Part shown: positions 21,556 through 34,569 of the stretch, in pieces
Numbering within the stretch: position 1 is the stretch's first letter
Layout: each line of letters begins with the position of its first letter
Origin: Cannabis sativa
Lineage: Eukaryota > Streptophyta > Magnoliopsida > Rosales > Cannabaceae
Reading direction: 5' to 3'
Assembly (NCBI RefSeq): GCF_029168945.1
Contig: NC_083604.1
Span: 32,049,686-32,113,685 of the forward strand
DNA: 64,000 bases
The notes under the pieces: generated by a model
The model's input: the letters and a program-made list of their open reading frames with translations, nothing else
Databases searched by the model: none
Told to the model about the DNA's origin: nothing
Made by a program: the position numbers and the translations under genes

Positions 21556-24021
21556 CTAACCCCAGAAACTTCTAACTTCGATTGCTGACTTAGGTCGAGG
21601 CCAGTCACGAACTGCTTCAATCTTTACTGGATCCACTAAAATACCATTTTTACTCACCACATGCCCCAAGAAACTCACCTGAGGTAACCAAAATTCACAT
21701 TTCTTAAACTTGGCATACAACTTATGCTCCCTGAGACGTTGTAATACCATTCGAAGATGTCTTTCGTGAGTCTCTTCCGAGTCTGAATAAATTAGAATGT
21801 CATCGATAAAGACAATAACAAAATCATCTAGAAAATCTTTGAACACTCGGTTCATCAAGTCCATAAATGCTGCCGGGGCATTTGTTAATCCGAAGGACAT
21901 TACCAGGAATTCATAATGACCATACCGGGTCCAAAAAGCTGTCTTGGGAATATCCTCCTCTCGAATCCTCAGTTGGTGATAACCAGATCGAAGATCAATC
22001 TTAGAAAAGACAGTCTTACCCTGCAGCTGATCAAATAAATCATCTATTCTTGGTAAAGGGTACTTGTTCTTCACTGTCAATTTGTTTAACTCCCGATAAT
22101 CTATACACATTCTTAGTGTTCCATCTTTCTTTTTCACAAACAAAACCGGTGCACCCCAAGGTGAAGTACTAGGTCTAGTAAATTTTAAATCCATCATCCC
22201 CTGTAACTGAACTTTTAACTCTTTCAGCTCTGCAGGTGCCATCCTGTAGGGAGCTTTCGATACAGGCTCAGCTCCTGATATTAAATCAATCTCAAAATCA
22301 ATTTCACGTTTTGGTGGCAACCCTGGTAACTCTTCTGGGAACACATCCAGAAATTCTCGAACCACTGGGACATGCTCCGGTCCCGCTAGTGGTTCCTTGG
22401 AAATATCCACAACACTTGCCAAGAAACCAATGCACCCCTCACACAACAAATCCCTTGCCTTAAGGGCTGAAATTAAGGGAATCCGAGATCCTTGCATCTT
22501 ACCCACAAATACAAAAGGGTCCTCGCCCTCAGGCTGAAAAGTTACCATCTTTCTTTTACAATCAATGGTGGCGTTGTATTTAGCAAGCCAATACATCCCC
22601 AAAATAACATCAAAATCCTCCAAATTTAATTCTATCAGATCAACTGATAACTCTCTTCCTTCCACAAACACTGGAAGGGATCGAACCCACCTACTGGAGA
22701 TAACCAACTCCCCAGTAGGCAACAAGGTTCCAAAACCTCTAGAAAGCACATCACTAGGTTTATTCAGCTGCTCAATTATTCTACTTGAAATATAAGAATG
22801 CGTCGCACCAGAATCAATTAACACAGTCAATAAAGTACCAGCAACAGAAAGCTGACCTGTCACAGTAGAAGGACCAGCATCAGCCTCAGCTTGAGTCAGG
22901 GCAAACACTCGGGCAGTAGCGGGTGTATCATCCTTCTTTTGCTCTAACCGTAGCAATTGTGGACAATTTCTCTTCATATGACCCACCATTCCACAGTGGA
23001 AACATGCCCTAGCCTGACACTTGCCCAGGTGATGCCTTTTACACCTCGGACATTCAGGAAAAGTCTGCCAGTTTTCGTTTCCACTACGACGGAAACCTTG
23101 GTTACCCTGGAATCTTTTGTTTGGGCCTGCCGCTGATGATTCACTAGGTCTTTTCTTGCGGTCACCAAGATCAGTACCCCTACCCGAACCAGCACCTGCT
23201 GTTTGCTTCCATGAATCTCTTCTGGCAATATTTTTCTTTCGTATCTGAGCCTCTGCACCCTCAGAAACTAAGGCCAACTCAACTATTTGAGCATAAGTTC
23301 GGGCAACCCCCGGTTGTTTTGAAGCAACAATCACATCTCGGGCGATGTGTTCATCCAGCCCCCGTATAAACTTTGCTTTTCTAGCAGCTTCAGTAGCCAC
23401 CTCATCTGAGGCAAACTTTGCCAGTCGATCAAACTTAGTAGCATACTCTGTCACAGTCATACTACCCTGAGTTAACCGTATAAACTCTTCTGCCTTTGCT
23501 GCCTTAATAGACTCATTATAATACTTCTCATAAAATAAGGCCCGAAAAGTTTCCCAGGTCATGTTATTCAGATCATGGCCCTGAGATACAATCTCCCACC
23601 AAATACGGGCATCATCTCGTAGCATATATGTAGCACACCTGACCCGGTCATTATCTTCAACTCGCATAAAATCAAAAATGGATGTTATCATACTCATCCA
23701 TTGCTCCGCCTTGAGTGGATCAGCACCACCCTCAAACACTGGCGGATTCTGCGTCCTAAACCGCTCATATAATGGTTTCAAACGATTCCCTGCATCCAGT
23801 GGCACTACTAGAGGTGCCGGAGGATCAGGATTAAGATTTAGAGCAGGCTGAGCTCGCTGCTCTCTTAATTCTCTGATTTGCTCACCCTGCTGCCGAATAG
23901 TTTCTTGCATAGCAGCATATAACTCTTCCCAATTAGGTGGTGGTAAAGGGTTCTCACCCTCACCGGCAGCCCCGAGCCCAGCTAGCTCGCGGGCACCCCT
24001 ACCAGTCCGCCTTGGGTGCAT
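21556..24021 (-). pseudogene. G3 gag, protease and reverse transcriptase (5' half of polyprotein)
   Basis: I choose ATG 24021 ([15 protein letters not shown]) over the upstream ATG 24096, because the extra 25 residues look like untranslated leader. Counting from 24021, a coiled coil lies at about 35-60, the retrotransposon gag core at about 100-245, a zinc knuckle [14 protein letters not shown] at 340-353 and protease [11 protein letters not shown] with DSG at 403-405. Reverse transcriptase runs from about 590, with Asp 676 (SKIDLRSGY) and FIDD at 738-741. The frame ends at IEVRSFWG through a one-base gap in a CCAGG/CCTGG context near 21565. Apart from that it is open and well preserved. Gag builds the particle; the rest processes and copies the RNA. 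Confidence 0.9.
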
Positions 24022-24247
24022 AACTATACACCTGCAATCACATTCCAAGTAATAACAATACTGATAAGTATTTCCATATATTATAATCCTTCCCACAACA
24101 TTCTGATATCAACATAATTCAAATAATCAGGTAATCAGAAAATTAACAAGCTATCTTTTAACTTAAAGCTTACTAAACCATGAGTCGATCAGGTCCATGC
24201 AGCCAATGTACATATTAAACCAGTCTTTAGGATCTAAAAACCTTGGC

Positions 24248-24259
24248 GCTCTGATACCA
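24248..24259 (-). other. G3 primer-binding site, initiator-Met tRNA type
   Basis: Minus strand TGGTATCAGAGC, three bases inside the 5' LTR; the standard plant initiator methionine primer site. Confidence 0.93.
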
Positions 24260-24262
24260 TGT

Positions 24263-26302
24263 TGTAACACCCTGTCCAACAGGGACGCCACGTGTGTGCA
24301 CTTTATTTAAAATACCAATAATTATATAAGATGTAATTATACTAAAAGTGTGGATAATTAAATTTTTGATAGTTAAAACTCAACCTTTAAACTGTTTAAC
24401 AAAAGATAAGTAACATGATTTATGGGGTCCCCCTGTTTTCAAAATATTTACAAACTGGTTTCAAAGTATTTTACAACATAAGCTTTATATTTTCCAAAAT
24501 ACAATCAAAATAGAGCATCCTGTAAACTGGGCTGCCTACGGCTGGTATGTACATTGCTGCTGCGACCATAAACTCATGGTTGCTCGACTTTAGCCTTTCC
24601 TTTACCTGCACCATAAAGCACCAGTGAGTCACAGAGACTCAGCAAGAAAGTGATCAAAACAATAATTGAAAGAAAAATGATTATCAACTTATTCTCATGC
24701 CATTATATTTACTCACTATTCGATAATAATAAGCATTCCTTTAAACATCACACATTCCTGGAACTTAATAAAGTACCACTATTTACCACTCGTCACATAC
24801 GAGCTGAATATGTCACTATCGTTGCCCGATAAAGCAAACGATAAGTAAGAAACCTAACCGCGGTTTCAAGAGTAATTACTCATAACGGTAATAACCGTTT
24901 CCAACCCTAGGTCATAACCTAGGCTTAATAAACTTTTAATCAGCATCATGATAATAATTTAAGGCCACTTCCATTCATCCATTAATCTTTAACCACATAC
25001 GGTGCTTACCACTTTTCTTACCTTAATTCAGAAGTCAAAAGTATGGCCGACCTGAGTGGAAGAACAAGCTAAGCAATCCCGGTCCTATGTCACGACAATT
25101 GAAACACAATAAATACCTTAACTCAAAGTTCCGGATTAAAAGCCTAATTCAGAAATCAAACGTAACCTAACTCCCAGCAACCCCAATTTAGGTCAAGCAT
25201 CCCATATTTAATTTAAAACAGATAGTACACAACTCCCCGGGTCAAAACTGAACATAAAGCAAACCCGAAAAAAATTCTCCCCTGCAGGCAACCGGTCGAC
25301 CGGTTCTGATACACCAGAACCCATCCGGTCGACCGGTTCTGGCAGACCAGGAACAAAAGTTCCTCTTCACCAAAAATCGAACCAAAACCCCTCCAAACCT
25401 AACCAAACTTTCCAGAACAGTATATTAACATAAATATGGCATAACCTAAGCTGCAAAACACAGTGGTTCAATCTCTAGCTTAAAATCACACACTCAAGTG
25501 AAGAAATCAAATTTCTTTTAGCTTCCTCACTCACCAATCAATCCCAACAGCCATGAATTCAATTCAAACATACATTAACAGACCTTATTCAACTTAGATA
25601 ACAAACCTAAACCTTCACCAAACCTACAGCTTTGAAAACTTTCAAAAGAAATAACAAACCTAGCTTGAAAACCTAAGAAAACATCAAAACGAAAGGATGA
25701 ACTTACCTAGGGTGCAAGGTTGACTTGAAGGTGGAGTTTAGCTCTGAAAATTGGAGTTGGCTGAAGCAAAACAATCCCCCTAGTGGCTGGTTTCAGCTGC
25801 TCGAAGGAAGAGGAGGAAGAAAGTTGAGAAAAAATGTTTCTTGCCTTGGAAGAAAGCTTCCTCTTTCTTTAAAAATGCTTTGTTTTATTTTTCTTTTTAA
25901 ATTTCCTTCCTTAAATAACAATAGGCAGCAGAAAAAAAATAAAAAGAAAAGTCAAAAAAAGTTTCTTGAATTCCTAATTTACCCCTCTCACATAATTAAT
26001 TTTTTTTTAAAAAAAAACCCTAGGGGCATTTTGGTAATTTTACTAATTCCCCATTCCGACATTCTAATAAAATTCTAACTTAATCCGGGATATTCTCAAA
26101 ATAATTCTTTCATTTAATGTCGTGACATTGATAACCACATAGCTAAAATTCCACAATTGCCGGCCCCAAAATAACGTATTTCATTAAATAATTTCTCAAC
26201 AATTTATCTAAGTAAGATCATAATCCTACTTCATTTTCCAAGTAATTACATATTTAATAAAATATGTCCATTTAAATATTATTTATTTTCTGGGATATTA
26301 CA
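24263..26302 (-). repeat. G3 5' LTR
   Basis: Starts TGTAACACCC and ends GATATTACA, 2040 bp, nearly identical to 17375-19415. The few differences include the block at 25330-25345, where this copy has the intact second palindrome. Confidence 0.93.
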
Positions 26303-26682
26303 CTGCGTCCTACTCACGGACCTCGTCTTGCTCATAGACCTCGTCCTCGAGTGACTCGCGGATTTACTGGTTCCCATGCTTTCTCGATCATTAGCTCGTC
26401 GAGTACTTTCTCCTCTTCAAGTTGGTTGACTGTGGGTCCTTGAACGCCGTGAGGTCACACTTGCTTCTTCACGCTCTGTTCATTCCCCTTGAGTGTGGTT
26501 TGTCATATTTCCGCATTAGGGTTTGTATGAGCCCTCTCTCTAGGGGTTCGGGAAGAACGCTAGTGATTCCTCGTAGGTGACCTACGTTCCCTAGGTTGAG
26601 TCCCAGTGTCGTCCCCATTTCCATGAGGAATTTCTTGTTCATGAGCTTCGGGTTGCCTCCCATTCTCATTTCTATGACGTAG

Positions 26683-27258
26683 TTAATTGAGCTATTCAGT
26701 ATGGCATCTATCCAGTCTCGCTTTGACGGGACTAAGAAATTCATCAACGCACAGATGGAACCCCATCAGAATGTGCGTGATCACCTACTCCAGATGGCTA
26801 GTTATTTCCAAGAAGCCCAGAATCATGGTGCTGAAATGGATCAGACTACTCAAGTGAGTCTCATCTTGAATAGTCTGACTCCAGAATTTCTGCCCTACAC
26901 ATCAAATTATGTAATGAATAAGAAGGAACAAGACTTTCATACTTTAGTCAATGACCTTCAGACATATGAAAATTTGATTGGAGGTCCCAAGAAAAGAGGG
27001 AATAAACCTCAGAATTCCGGAAATGGTAATAAGACGAGTAATCCTGAGGCACATCTTGCTTCTACTTCCAAATCCAATCATAAGAAGAAGTGGAAAAATG
27101 CCAAGAAGTGAGCTCAAGCTGCGAAAGCAGCTAAGAACAAAAAGGCTGGAGCTTCTGGTGATACACCAAAAGGAAAATGTTTCTACTGCAATGAGAAAGG
27201 CCATTGGAAATCCCAATGTCCTAAGCTTCTTGCAAAGAAACAAGGTATTTCATTATAA
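26683..27258 (+). pseudogene. C1 gag with zinc knuckle, one in-frame stop
   Basis: Open from 26683 (LIELFSMASIQSRFDGTKKF) through the copia gag core (NVRDHLLQMASYFQEAQNHGAEMD...VSLILNSLTPEFLPYTSNYVMNKKE...LVNDLQTYE) to TGA 27109-27111. The same frame then continues to TAA at 27256-27258 and includes the zinc knuckle CFYCNEKGHWKSQC. The TGA is therefore the only break in this stretch. The frame begins at the R2 joint, so the N-terminal half of gag is missing. Gag would package the element RNA. No functional protease follows. Confidence 0.8.
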
Positions 27259-29055
27259 ACTGATGTGTTTTAGTGAATTATTATCCATTTGGATTATTAA
27301 TTCTGGACTACTAACCTTGTTTATTATTCTTCTTATAGCTCAAGCTTCTTAAACTCGGATGCTGTCTTAGCGAGTTGGATCTGAAAGCTGGATGGTGGAT
27401 GGAGGTCGTCTATGATAAAGAAGAAGCTCACTTAATTTTTTTTTGAATTAATTGTTTAATTTTTCAAAGAATTTGGATTTCAAGTTTGGGATTTTTATTC
27501 CCTGTTTGGTTCTCATAATATTGCAAACATTTTTTTTTTTGGTTTATAATAAAGTTTCTTTTTCAAATAAATTGCAATCTATGAGTTGAGCTTCATTACT
27601 TTATCTTATAAATCTATTACCAATTGTTATATTTATTATGTTTGTATGCGTATATGTTTTTATTATTGATACAAATTCTATAGTTATTTAAACTCCTTAC
27701 AGAGTTATTACTACATAAACACTAGAAATTATTTCTATGTTTATGAATAATTGTTAATTCTGAAACAATTATTTGAGAATTTGTTTAATAATAAGATATT
27801 TTGATCTGATAGGGGTGGAGAAAAGTTAAGAATAATATGCAGTTCAATGATCTTTTATATCTAATGAACTCTGGATTATATTCAACTCCACATATTCTCT
27901 ATCACACTTAGGGAATCATGATCTTTACAACCTTTAGGGGTGGATCATAATCTCTACAAACTTAGGGGTGGACTTTATTTCACAGTACTCTTTGTGATAC
28001 ATAATTTTAAACATGGAAATAATATAATAAATTAGCTATTATCAGAATAAATCCCTGATCTTGATTATATGTTCCAGTTTAGATTTATTGTTGTAATAGT
28101 GAATGATACCATTAAGGTTCTTTGATAATGTATCACATTACCTTAGTTGAGTGGGAGAATATTAAAATTCTTTACCCATCCTCGTTTGGTTGATATTTGT
28201 GATAGGAACTTAAGAACACCTCTGATAAAACAAATCTAACAATTCACATGGATAGAAATAACTTATCAGAATTATAAGAATAAGATAGAAGAATTCTTGC
28301 ATAGTCTATTCGAATGACTTGAGTCAAGATTTCTAATCCTCATAACATTTTATGGTATCTTGATTTGATTGCTTAATCTCTAGCAAGTATTTTACACTTT
28401 AAATACTAGACTACTATGTTGTTGACCTAGTCTTAGAGAAACTTACAGTTTCAGACTAAGAAAATAAGTCACAATGAGATATCCCCAGAAACAATAGTAA
28501 AAGGTTAAAAGTTTCTAACGAGACATCTGCTATTGAGTGGGAGCCATCTCAGATGTAATCAAATGGGGAACATTAGGGGACAATCAAGAAAGATTTATGA
28601 AAGTGACCCATATGTTAGGTATTAAGGAACTATGTTTTAGTGATCCTAATATCCACACCGACTCATTAAGAATTTTGAGATGGTGGTTACTCTGGGGGTG
28701 GAGGCATCATTATAGAAGAGTGTAAAAACCCATCTATAATAATTCAAGCTTCATCAGAGAAGATATAACTTTGTAAATTTGAAATTACCAGAAAGTTATT
28801 TTACTGAAAAAAATTCTATACTGCATTATCTCAATTCCAAATTTTAAAATTTGAGAGATATGTCTTCTGTTTGTTCATATGTATTTAATGGGCAGTAAGG
28901 ATTTCAATATCCCTTGATGAGTAAAGCATATAGTTAATGATGTTTCATAAGTTTTATGAACCTAGTTCCAGATATATGGGTGGATTCAAATATACTACAC
29001 TTGATCAGAGGATCGAGGAAAAGATTGATTGTAATACACAACTTGTTTTATGTTA
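27259..29055 (+). other. C1 internal region, mostly unreadable
   Basis: I find no open frame. A short match to the integrase block GATAGGGGTGGAG (DRGGE) at about 27808-27820 is the only recognisable piece; compare the intact text of C2 at 57697. The region is AT-rich, far shorter than a normal copia pol, and probably the product of deletion plus decay. Confidence 0.45.
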
Positions 29056-29070
29056 GTGCAAGTGGGAGTT
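29056..29070 (+). other. C1 polypurine tract
   Basis: GTGCAAGTGGGAGTT directly before the LTR start TGTTGGG; typical copia polypurine tract. Confidence 0.7.
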
Positions 29071-31012
29071 TGTTGGGTTTTGTGCCCTAAATAAAACTCA
29101 TTACAATCTGATTAGTTCTCAATTCAGAATTTTAGAAGTGATTTTTGATTACATGTATGTTACATGTTTATGGTTTAATATATATATATATATATATATT
29201 TAATATATGCACAAAATTAGTTAAGTCCAGAAAATAGTTATTCACAATTACAGTATTGTCAATACATTGGAATGTGATTGTGATTATATGATTCAAAAGA
29301 TTTGGTCCCTGTTCATCAGTGTTTTGTATTTACACTGATGTGATAATTAGCGGTGAAGTATACTTACACTTGGAGTAAGTGTTATGTTCTTTCCAGGACA
29401 TTGGTAAAGTATACTAGTTTCGAATGTATTGAGTATACATTGGACTGGACCGATATTGAACTTGGTCAAAGATATTGTAAACTTACCGTTATACCTTTCC
29501 AAGTCAATATCAGAAGTTGATCTTAGATTAAGAGAATCTAAATCCTGATATGCTTAGGCTCAATCTCAGGAGTGCTATTCATGTTCTTTAATTTATTAGT
29601 TATGCCTACTTTTGGGTCAGGGTGATACGTATATTTTGGAAACATGATAGCATAACTAAGTGGGAGTGCTGAACATAAATATGGAATCTATAGCTTCTAC
29701 TGGTGTATAGAAGTAAAGTGATGATTCCTTTTGAGCTTAGTTAAATAGAAGTAAATGGATGAGCTCTTGTTTCAGTGACTATATATTAGATCACTAAAAC
29801 ATTATTTACAGGTAACTAAGTGTTCAAAGGGGCAAAATACATTGAGGGGTGTAAACGGTAAATTGGTCCCATCTCGATGTAAATCATCTATATAGAGGAT
29901 CTTTTAATCACATTAAGATTATAACAATGGTTAAATAAGATAGCATATTGATATCGTGAAACATATAATATGCTCTATATAAGTCTGAGAGTGCAATTCC
30001 AAGTTCTAAGAGTGGATTCAACAAGGAATTAATAAGTTAGGGATTTACTTGGTAAATCAGTTCAACTTATTGGAAGCTCAGCATATCGATCCATGGTCCC
30101 CATTCTAGTTGAGACTATACTGTTTGTAAGACTCTATAATTGATTTATGATTAATCAATTATAATTCTAAAAGTTTGACTATGTCTAATTTGTGAATTCT
30201 CACAGTTTAAGGATGAAGTTGTAAATAAAAGGGTTTCTAGGTTTAATTATTAATTAAGAGACTTTGCATATCTAATTAATAATTATTTTAAATGACAATA
30301 TTATTTAATAATCTATTTTAGTTATTAAATAATTAGTTTTGGCATTTAAATGATTACAATTGGAAAAATAGCATTTTTGGAGAAATAGAAATAAAATTGA
30401 GGAAACTGCAAAATCCATGTGAGGCCCATATCACACCATGGTCGGGCACATGCTTGCATGTTTCCCAATTATTATTTTTAATTTTAATTGCCATGCAATT
30501 GCTAATCAAAGCCTAGCAAAAATAGGAAAGTGGTGGATCACACTAAATAAGGCAGTTAATCAATTACACAGTAAAAGAGGAAACTGTTTATTTGGAAAGT
30601 TGAGTTCTTCCCTTTTCCTATATATAGCCGCCCCTCTCTTCACTCTTGGTGAGTCTTTGAATGCATCATATCCCACGAAAATAAGAGAGAAAAGAAGAGA
30701 GAAATTTCGAAATCCTTGTGAGAGAGAAGTGCCCACACACATAACTCAGTACCTCAATCATAGTTTGGAAGACTGTGAAGGATCACATCCAACTGAAGGA
30801 GAATCGGACTCAGATCTTGATTATACTCTGATACAGACAGGAATCAAGGGTTAGAGATCTGAGTGGAAGGAGACACATAATTCCGCTGCCATCACTGTAA
30901 GTTATTCTTAACTTTTATGTATTTTGTTTATCGTTTTAGAAGTTCAATTTTAGGCTGTTAAATCAACATACTTGTGAGTAGATCTAAGTTCCTGGTAAAA
31001 TTAATTCCAACA
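29071..31012 (+). repeat. C1 3' LTR, 1942 bp
   Basis: Starts TGTTGGGTTTTGTGCCCTAA and ends AATTCCAACA. The start, the end and several inner blocks match the C2 LTR (42449-44339). TATA box at 30619-30627 (TATATATAG), followed by a pyrimidine-rich leader. Open stretches inside it (for example 30438-30854) are not genes. Confidence 0.85.
30619..30627 (+). promoter_or_regulatory. TATA box of the C1 LTR
   Basis: TATATATAG at the same relative place as CTATAAATAG in the C2 LTR. Confidence 0.6.
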
Positions 31013-32462
31013 ACTCGCAGGAAAAATGTTAATGACACAGATGGCATACAAGGTTTCGGGAAAATCTGGGAATGGTTTTTCTACAGAAAAGTTTGAAAAA
31101 TTTCTAGAGTTTCTGAAATGGCAAAAGTAGTGCGAAGGTGGTGTGTCTCTCCTTCCTTTTATACTCTGGAGTTAATCTCCATTAGATCAGGGAGACAATT
31201 AATCCAACATGTAGAATTTGAAAAAGAAGTGGAAAAGATGGTCATTAAATGCTGATGTACCTCGAAACTATAAAACTGCCAAAATCAAAGACATGCATAA
31301 TTTGAAAAGGGATTATGACAAAAAATACCCTCTGTAATCATTTAAAAAGCACTTTTCATTAAAAAGAACTTTTTAAGGGGTAATAATTATTATACCCAAA
31401 GTTCGCCTGACACTTCAGAGGACACGTGTCAACTTGGGAGAATACGAATAAACAAACATAACAGTAATTATATTAGAAAATATCAAAATGGAATAACTTA
31501 TTAAATGCAGAGCTGATAGAGTATATCTATCACTCGTTGACTGTAAAGTCTTGAGCGAGACACAAATGTACGAACTACTAATTCACATATTGATGAGAAA
31601 CCATTTTGTATATGAAGGCACGATCATAAGGACGACATCAATAACATAAAGCGAGGCATCAATCTCGCTACGTATGAAGAGACATAGATGAGACGTGATG
31701 ACTATTAAAACACTTAGCATATAATATACCTTATACAAACTAAGCCTAATAGTTGGATGAATCTGAACAACGAATAGCGAGGCACCCATCTCCCTATAGG
31801 AACACACACTCATGGTACCTTTACTAATCAGCTTTAGATATCTTTCAATGAGATCCACTACTCCGTCGAGTCAGCTCTCTAAGATAGAAGCTGACATTCA
31901 AACGATGTTGACTGTTGAAGTTCACCTTGTCACCAAGAACTGCGATTGTTAGATGATATTTACATTATTGACCTCAGAAAGACATGGGAAAAACTTCCAA
32001 CTTGCTGTCAAGATTATTGTTGCTAACCTAGCGAAGTGACCCAGCGAGATATACTTTGCAGCATATCTTAGTCCACGACAACATTGGCCCGGTAAAAGTG
32101 AATAAAGCACTGTGTGATTTTGAGATAATAACCGCATTTAATTTACGTGAGACGTAATGAAATCCCACAATTTCAAGAAATTATTGTTGTGGGAAATCAA
32201 TCTGATTGTAATTAACTGCCCTCCTATGTAACTATATATAGGGGCAGGATACACTGAAAAATGGACGGAAAAACCTTCTAGAAAGAAACCTAGTTTTGTA
32301 CCAGAAAAGTCTTATAAGATAGACTCATGGACTATGCAGAATTTTAACTGCAAAACCACGTAAAAAAGCTTTGTGTTATTTCTTTTCCTTTTACTACTAT
32401 TATTTCTCTGCAAATCCATCACAAAATAGACTTTAATTTAGTTAATGAAATCTTCGTTAACA
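31013..32462 (+). repeat. R3: Tat/Retand LTR in inverted orientation
   Basis: The reverse complement follows the R1 LTR from its terminal TTCGTTAACA (32453-32462) through the TATA (32232-32240) and the block CCCTCTGTAATCAT (31327) to about 31060. It directly follows C1, so C1 probably sits in or against a third Tat/Retand copy. No primer site follows 32462, so it is a solo or fragmentary LTR. TGTTAATG at 31027 is a possible but unproven outer end. Confidence 0.7.
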
Positions 32463-34569
32463 CTTTGAAAATTCAATCATAAAAGATTAACTTTCACACA
32501 ACTCAAACTCTCAATAATTTTGATACCAAGCATATGAAAAATACACCAATTTAGTCACCAAATATGTCTAAATTCTCATATTTTAATTTTAGACACCAAG
32601 TATGTCTAAACTTTCTCATATTGGAGTATCACCCTCACACTTTCACATTTCATTATCAAGATAATATCTTGATTTAAAATATAGGAGACTATTTTGTCTC
32701 TATAATTTTTCTTAAACTTAATTTGCTTCTTGAAATTATTTTCACCAAAATTTGATACCAAATATGTCAAAATTTTCACATATCCACATAGCCAAACTTG
32801 ATTTAGAATTTGAATTTAAAATCAAATAAATTAATCAATAATGTCTCAACACATTTGATTAAATTTGTGGCTCACCCCTACATTTTTAGCATAAAGTGTA
32901 TATAAAATATCACTTTTGTGTGTATTTCTCTTGAATTGACTCTTTAAAGTCACTTTGAAAATACTATTTGATATTTTTAGTTTTCTCAACAAAACTAAAT
33001 ATCAAACTCACATCACCACTTACAAAATAATGTGATTACTTTCACCCATAATTTTAAGACTATCTCCTCATTGAGATTAGCCCAAAATTATACCAAAGTT
33101 TAACAAAATTCTCATCAATTTTGTTCACTACTTTGATTACTTAAGATTCTGAAATTGCTTTTCAAATTTTGTTAGCTTTTCACAATTTCTCCAATCTATG
33201 TTAATTTACTTTATTTTTGTCTAAATTTACTTTTTCTATTTATGACTCATTTCACAAGTTTGGATCCAATTTTCATCAATTTGTTCTTGCTATGACAAGA
33301 CAATTTTTATAAGTATAACTCTCATAGTTCACTTTTCTTATCTCATAATATGAGATGATTATCTCTTATAATCCAATAAAAGATGTAACTTCTCGAAAGC
33401 TATCTTTTATTATCTCTTAAAGTGAGATGTTCACCACCAAATTGAAAAAAATTCAAAATATTTTTTATTCTTACAATAATAATAATAAATACTATTTTAT
33501 TACTATCAATAATATTATCATGCTATGTAACTCATATATTAATATAAAATAAATATATAGCTCCCATACATAAAATTATTACTCTCAAATAATAATTCTA
33601 TGCAAACTAATATAATATATATATGTAACATTTATAATATTAATTATATAAATATATATGTTATATATCTCATATACATATATCATATATGCTTTAATTT
33701 TATACAACTATATATGTTACATACCTTACACATGTATAACTTATATACACTTTACTACACATGCATTATATATTCATAATATATATATTATATGCATGTC
33801 TCATATAAATACATAGAAAATAATTATTTCTATATATTTAATCTCACAATATATATGCATATTATATTATATCTCATCAAATATACAATACACATAACTC
33901 ATATTCATACGTTATATATTATATATCTCCTATATATATGTATACACATATAAACATGTTATAAATTTAAATATCATATTCTATATCACTATATATAACA
34001 ATATGATATAAACTCATGATCACATATATAGGACACATATACATATTTATAACTCACACATATATATATCATATATATAATTCTTTATGTATTAAATTTA
34101 AAACTTTCCAATCTCAACAAAAAAAAAAAAGAAGAATATGTTAACATAGATTACTATTATTTTAAATAGTAAAAGACAAAATTAAAAACCACCATGCTCA
34201 TCTATGAATGATTTTTACATAAAGTCTCTTATTAATTGTATTCTCACAATCTTGATTTATATCCTCTTCCATTGAAAAGGGGGATAAGCTTTTGATTGTT
34301 AGAGATTTTATTACAATGAAAGAAAACTAGGATATTACAGCTCTATTCCAATATAATATAAAGACCAACAAAGAGATTAAAAAAATGTTACAACACATAA
34401 TATACAATATATATACACTATATAAAAAATGTAGAAAAGGATATATAGATATAAATATATATATACACTCACTCACAACCTTGAGTGTAGAATAGTGGGG
34501 ATCACCATAACTTGAACAAGGTATTACACCTTTGTTCAAAAGATTATTTTCCCTATCTCTAAGCACTAA
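32463..34569. other. AT-rich non-coding region
   Basis: No coding signal. 32530-32770 contains three or four loose copies of a motif like ACCAAATATGTCTAAA-TTCTCATATT. 33480-34085 is dominated by ATAT simple sequence. At 34276-34288 there is a purine tract (GAAAAGGGGGATA) followed by TGTTAGAG at 34298; this could be the 3' edge of an undefined LTR element, but the evidence is thin. Confidence 0.5.

Larger units (their letters stand above)
17375..26302 (-). mobile_element. G3: young Ty3/gypsy chromovirus (Tekay/Del-like), 8928 bp
   Basis: Two full LTRs of about 2.04 kb, a canonical methionine-initiator primer-binding site, a polypurine tract and matching 5-bp duplications define a complete insertion on the minus strand. 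The polyprotein order gag, protease, reverse transcriptase, RNase H, integrase with a chromodomain-like end ([26 protein letters not shown]) places it with Tekay/Del chromoviruses. By eye the LTRs differ at about one base per hundred, so it is young relative to R1/R2. Confidence 0.92.
13921..26680 (-). mobile_element. R2: second Tat/Retand copy, truncated at both ends and split by G3
   Basis: R2 consists of 13921-17374 and 26303-26680. It starts inside RNase H (integrase, 3' region and LTR side are gone) and ends inside the 5' part of gag, where it abuts copia C1. It lies in the same orientation as R1 and shares the middle LTR with it, so the pair looks like a former LTR-element-LTR-element array that then lost sequence. 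G3 (17375-26302) is inserted in its gag. Confidence 0.75.
26681..31012 (+). mobile_element. C1: copia element lacking its 5' part
   Basis: Starts within gag at the R2 joint, then a decayed pol region, a purine tract and a 1942-bp 3' LTR. The LTR is homologous to that of C2, but the gag is a different sequence type. No 5' LTR is present in the window. The five bases after the LTR (ACTCG) may be a target duplication whose partner was lost. Confidence 0.78.

Noticed and set aside
29186..29202. TA dinucleotide run in the C1 LTR as a possible regulatory site
   Set aside because: Simple sequence only; the credible TATA box is at 30619.
30438..30854. 138-residue open stretch inside the C1 LTR
   Set aside because: It spans the TATA box and leader of the LTR and is not kept in the C2 LTR.
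31027..31034. TGTTAATG as the certain outer end of the R3 LTR
   Set aside because: The flanks do not give a target duplication and similarity to R1 fades before this point, so it remains only a possibility.
31583..31858. 91-residue minus-strand frame
   Set aside because: Falls inside the R3 LTR and has no counterpart in the R1 LTRs.
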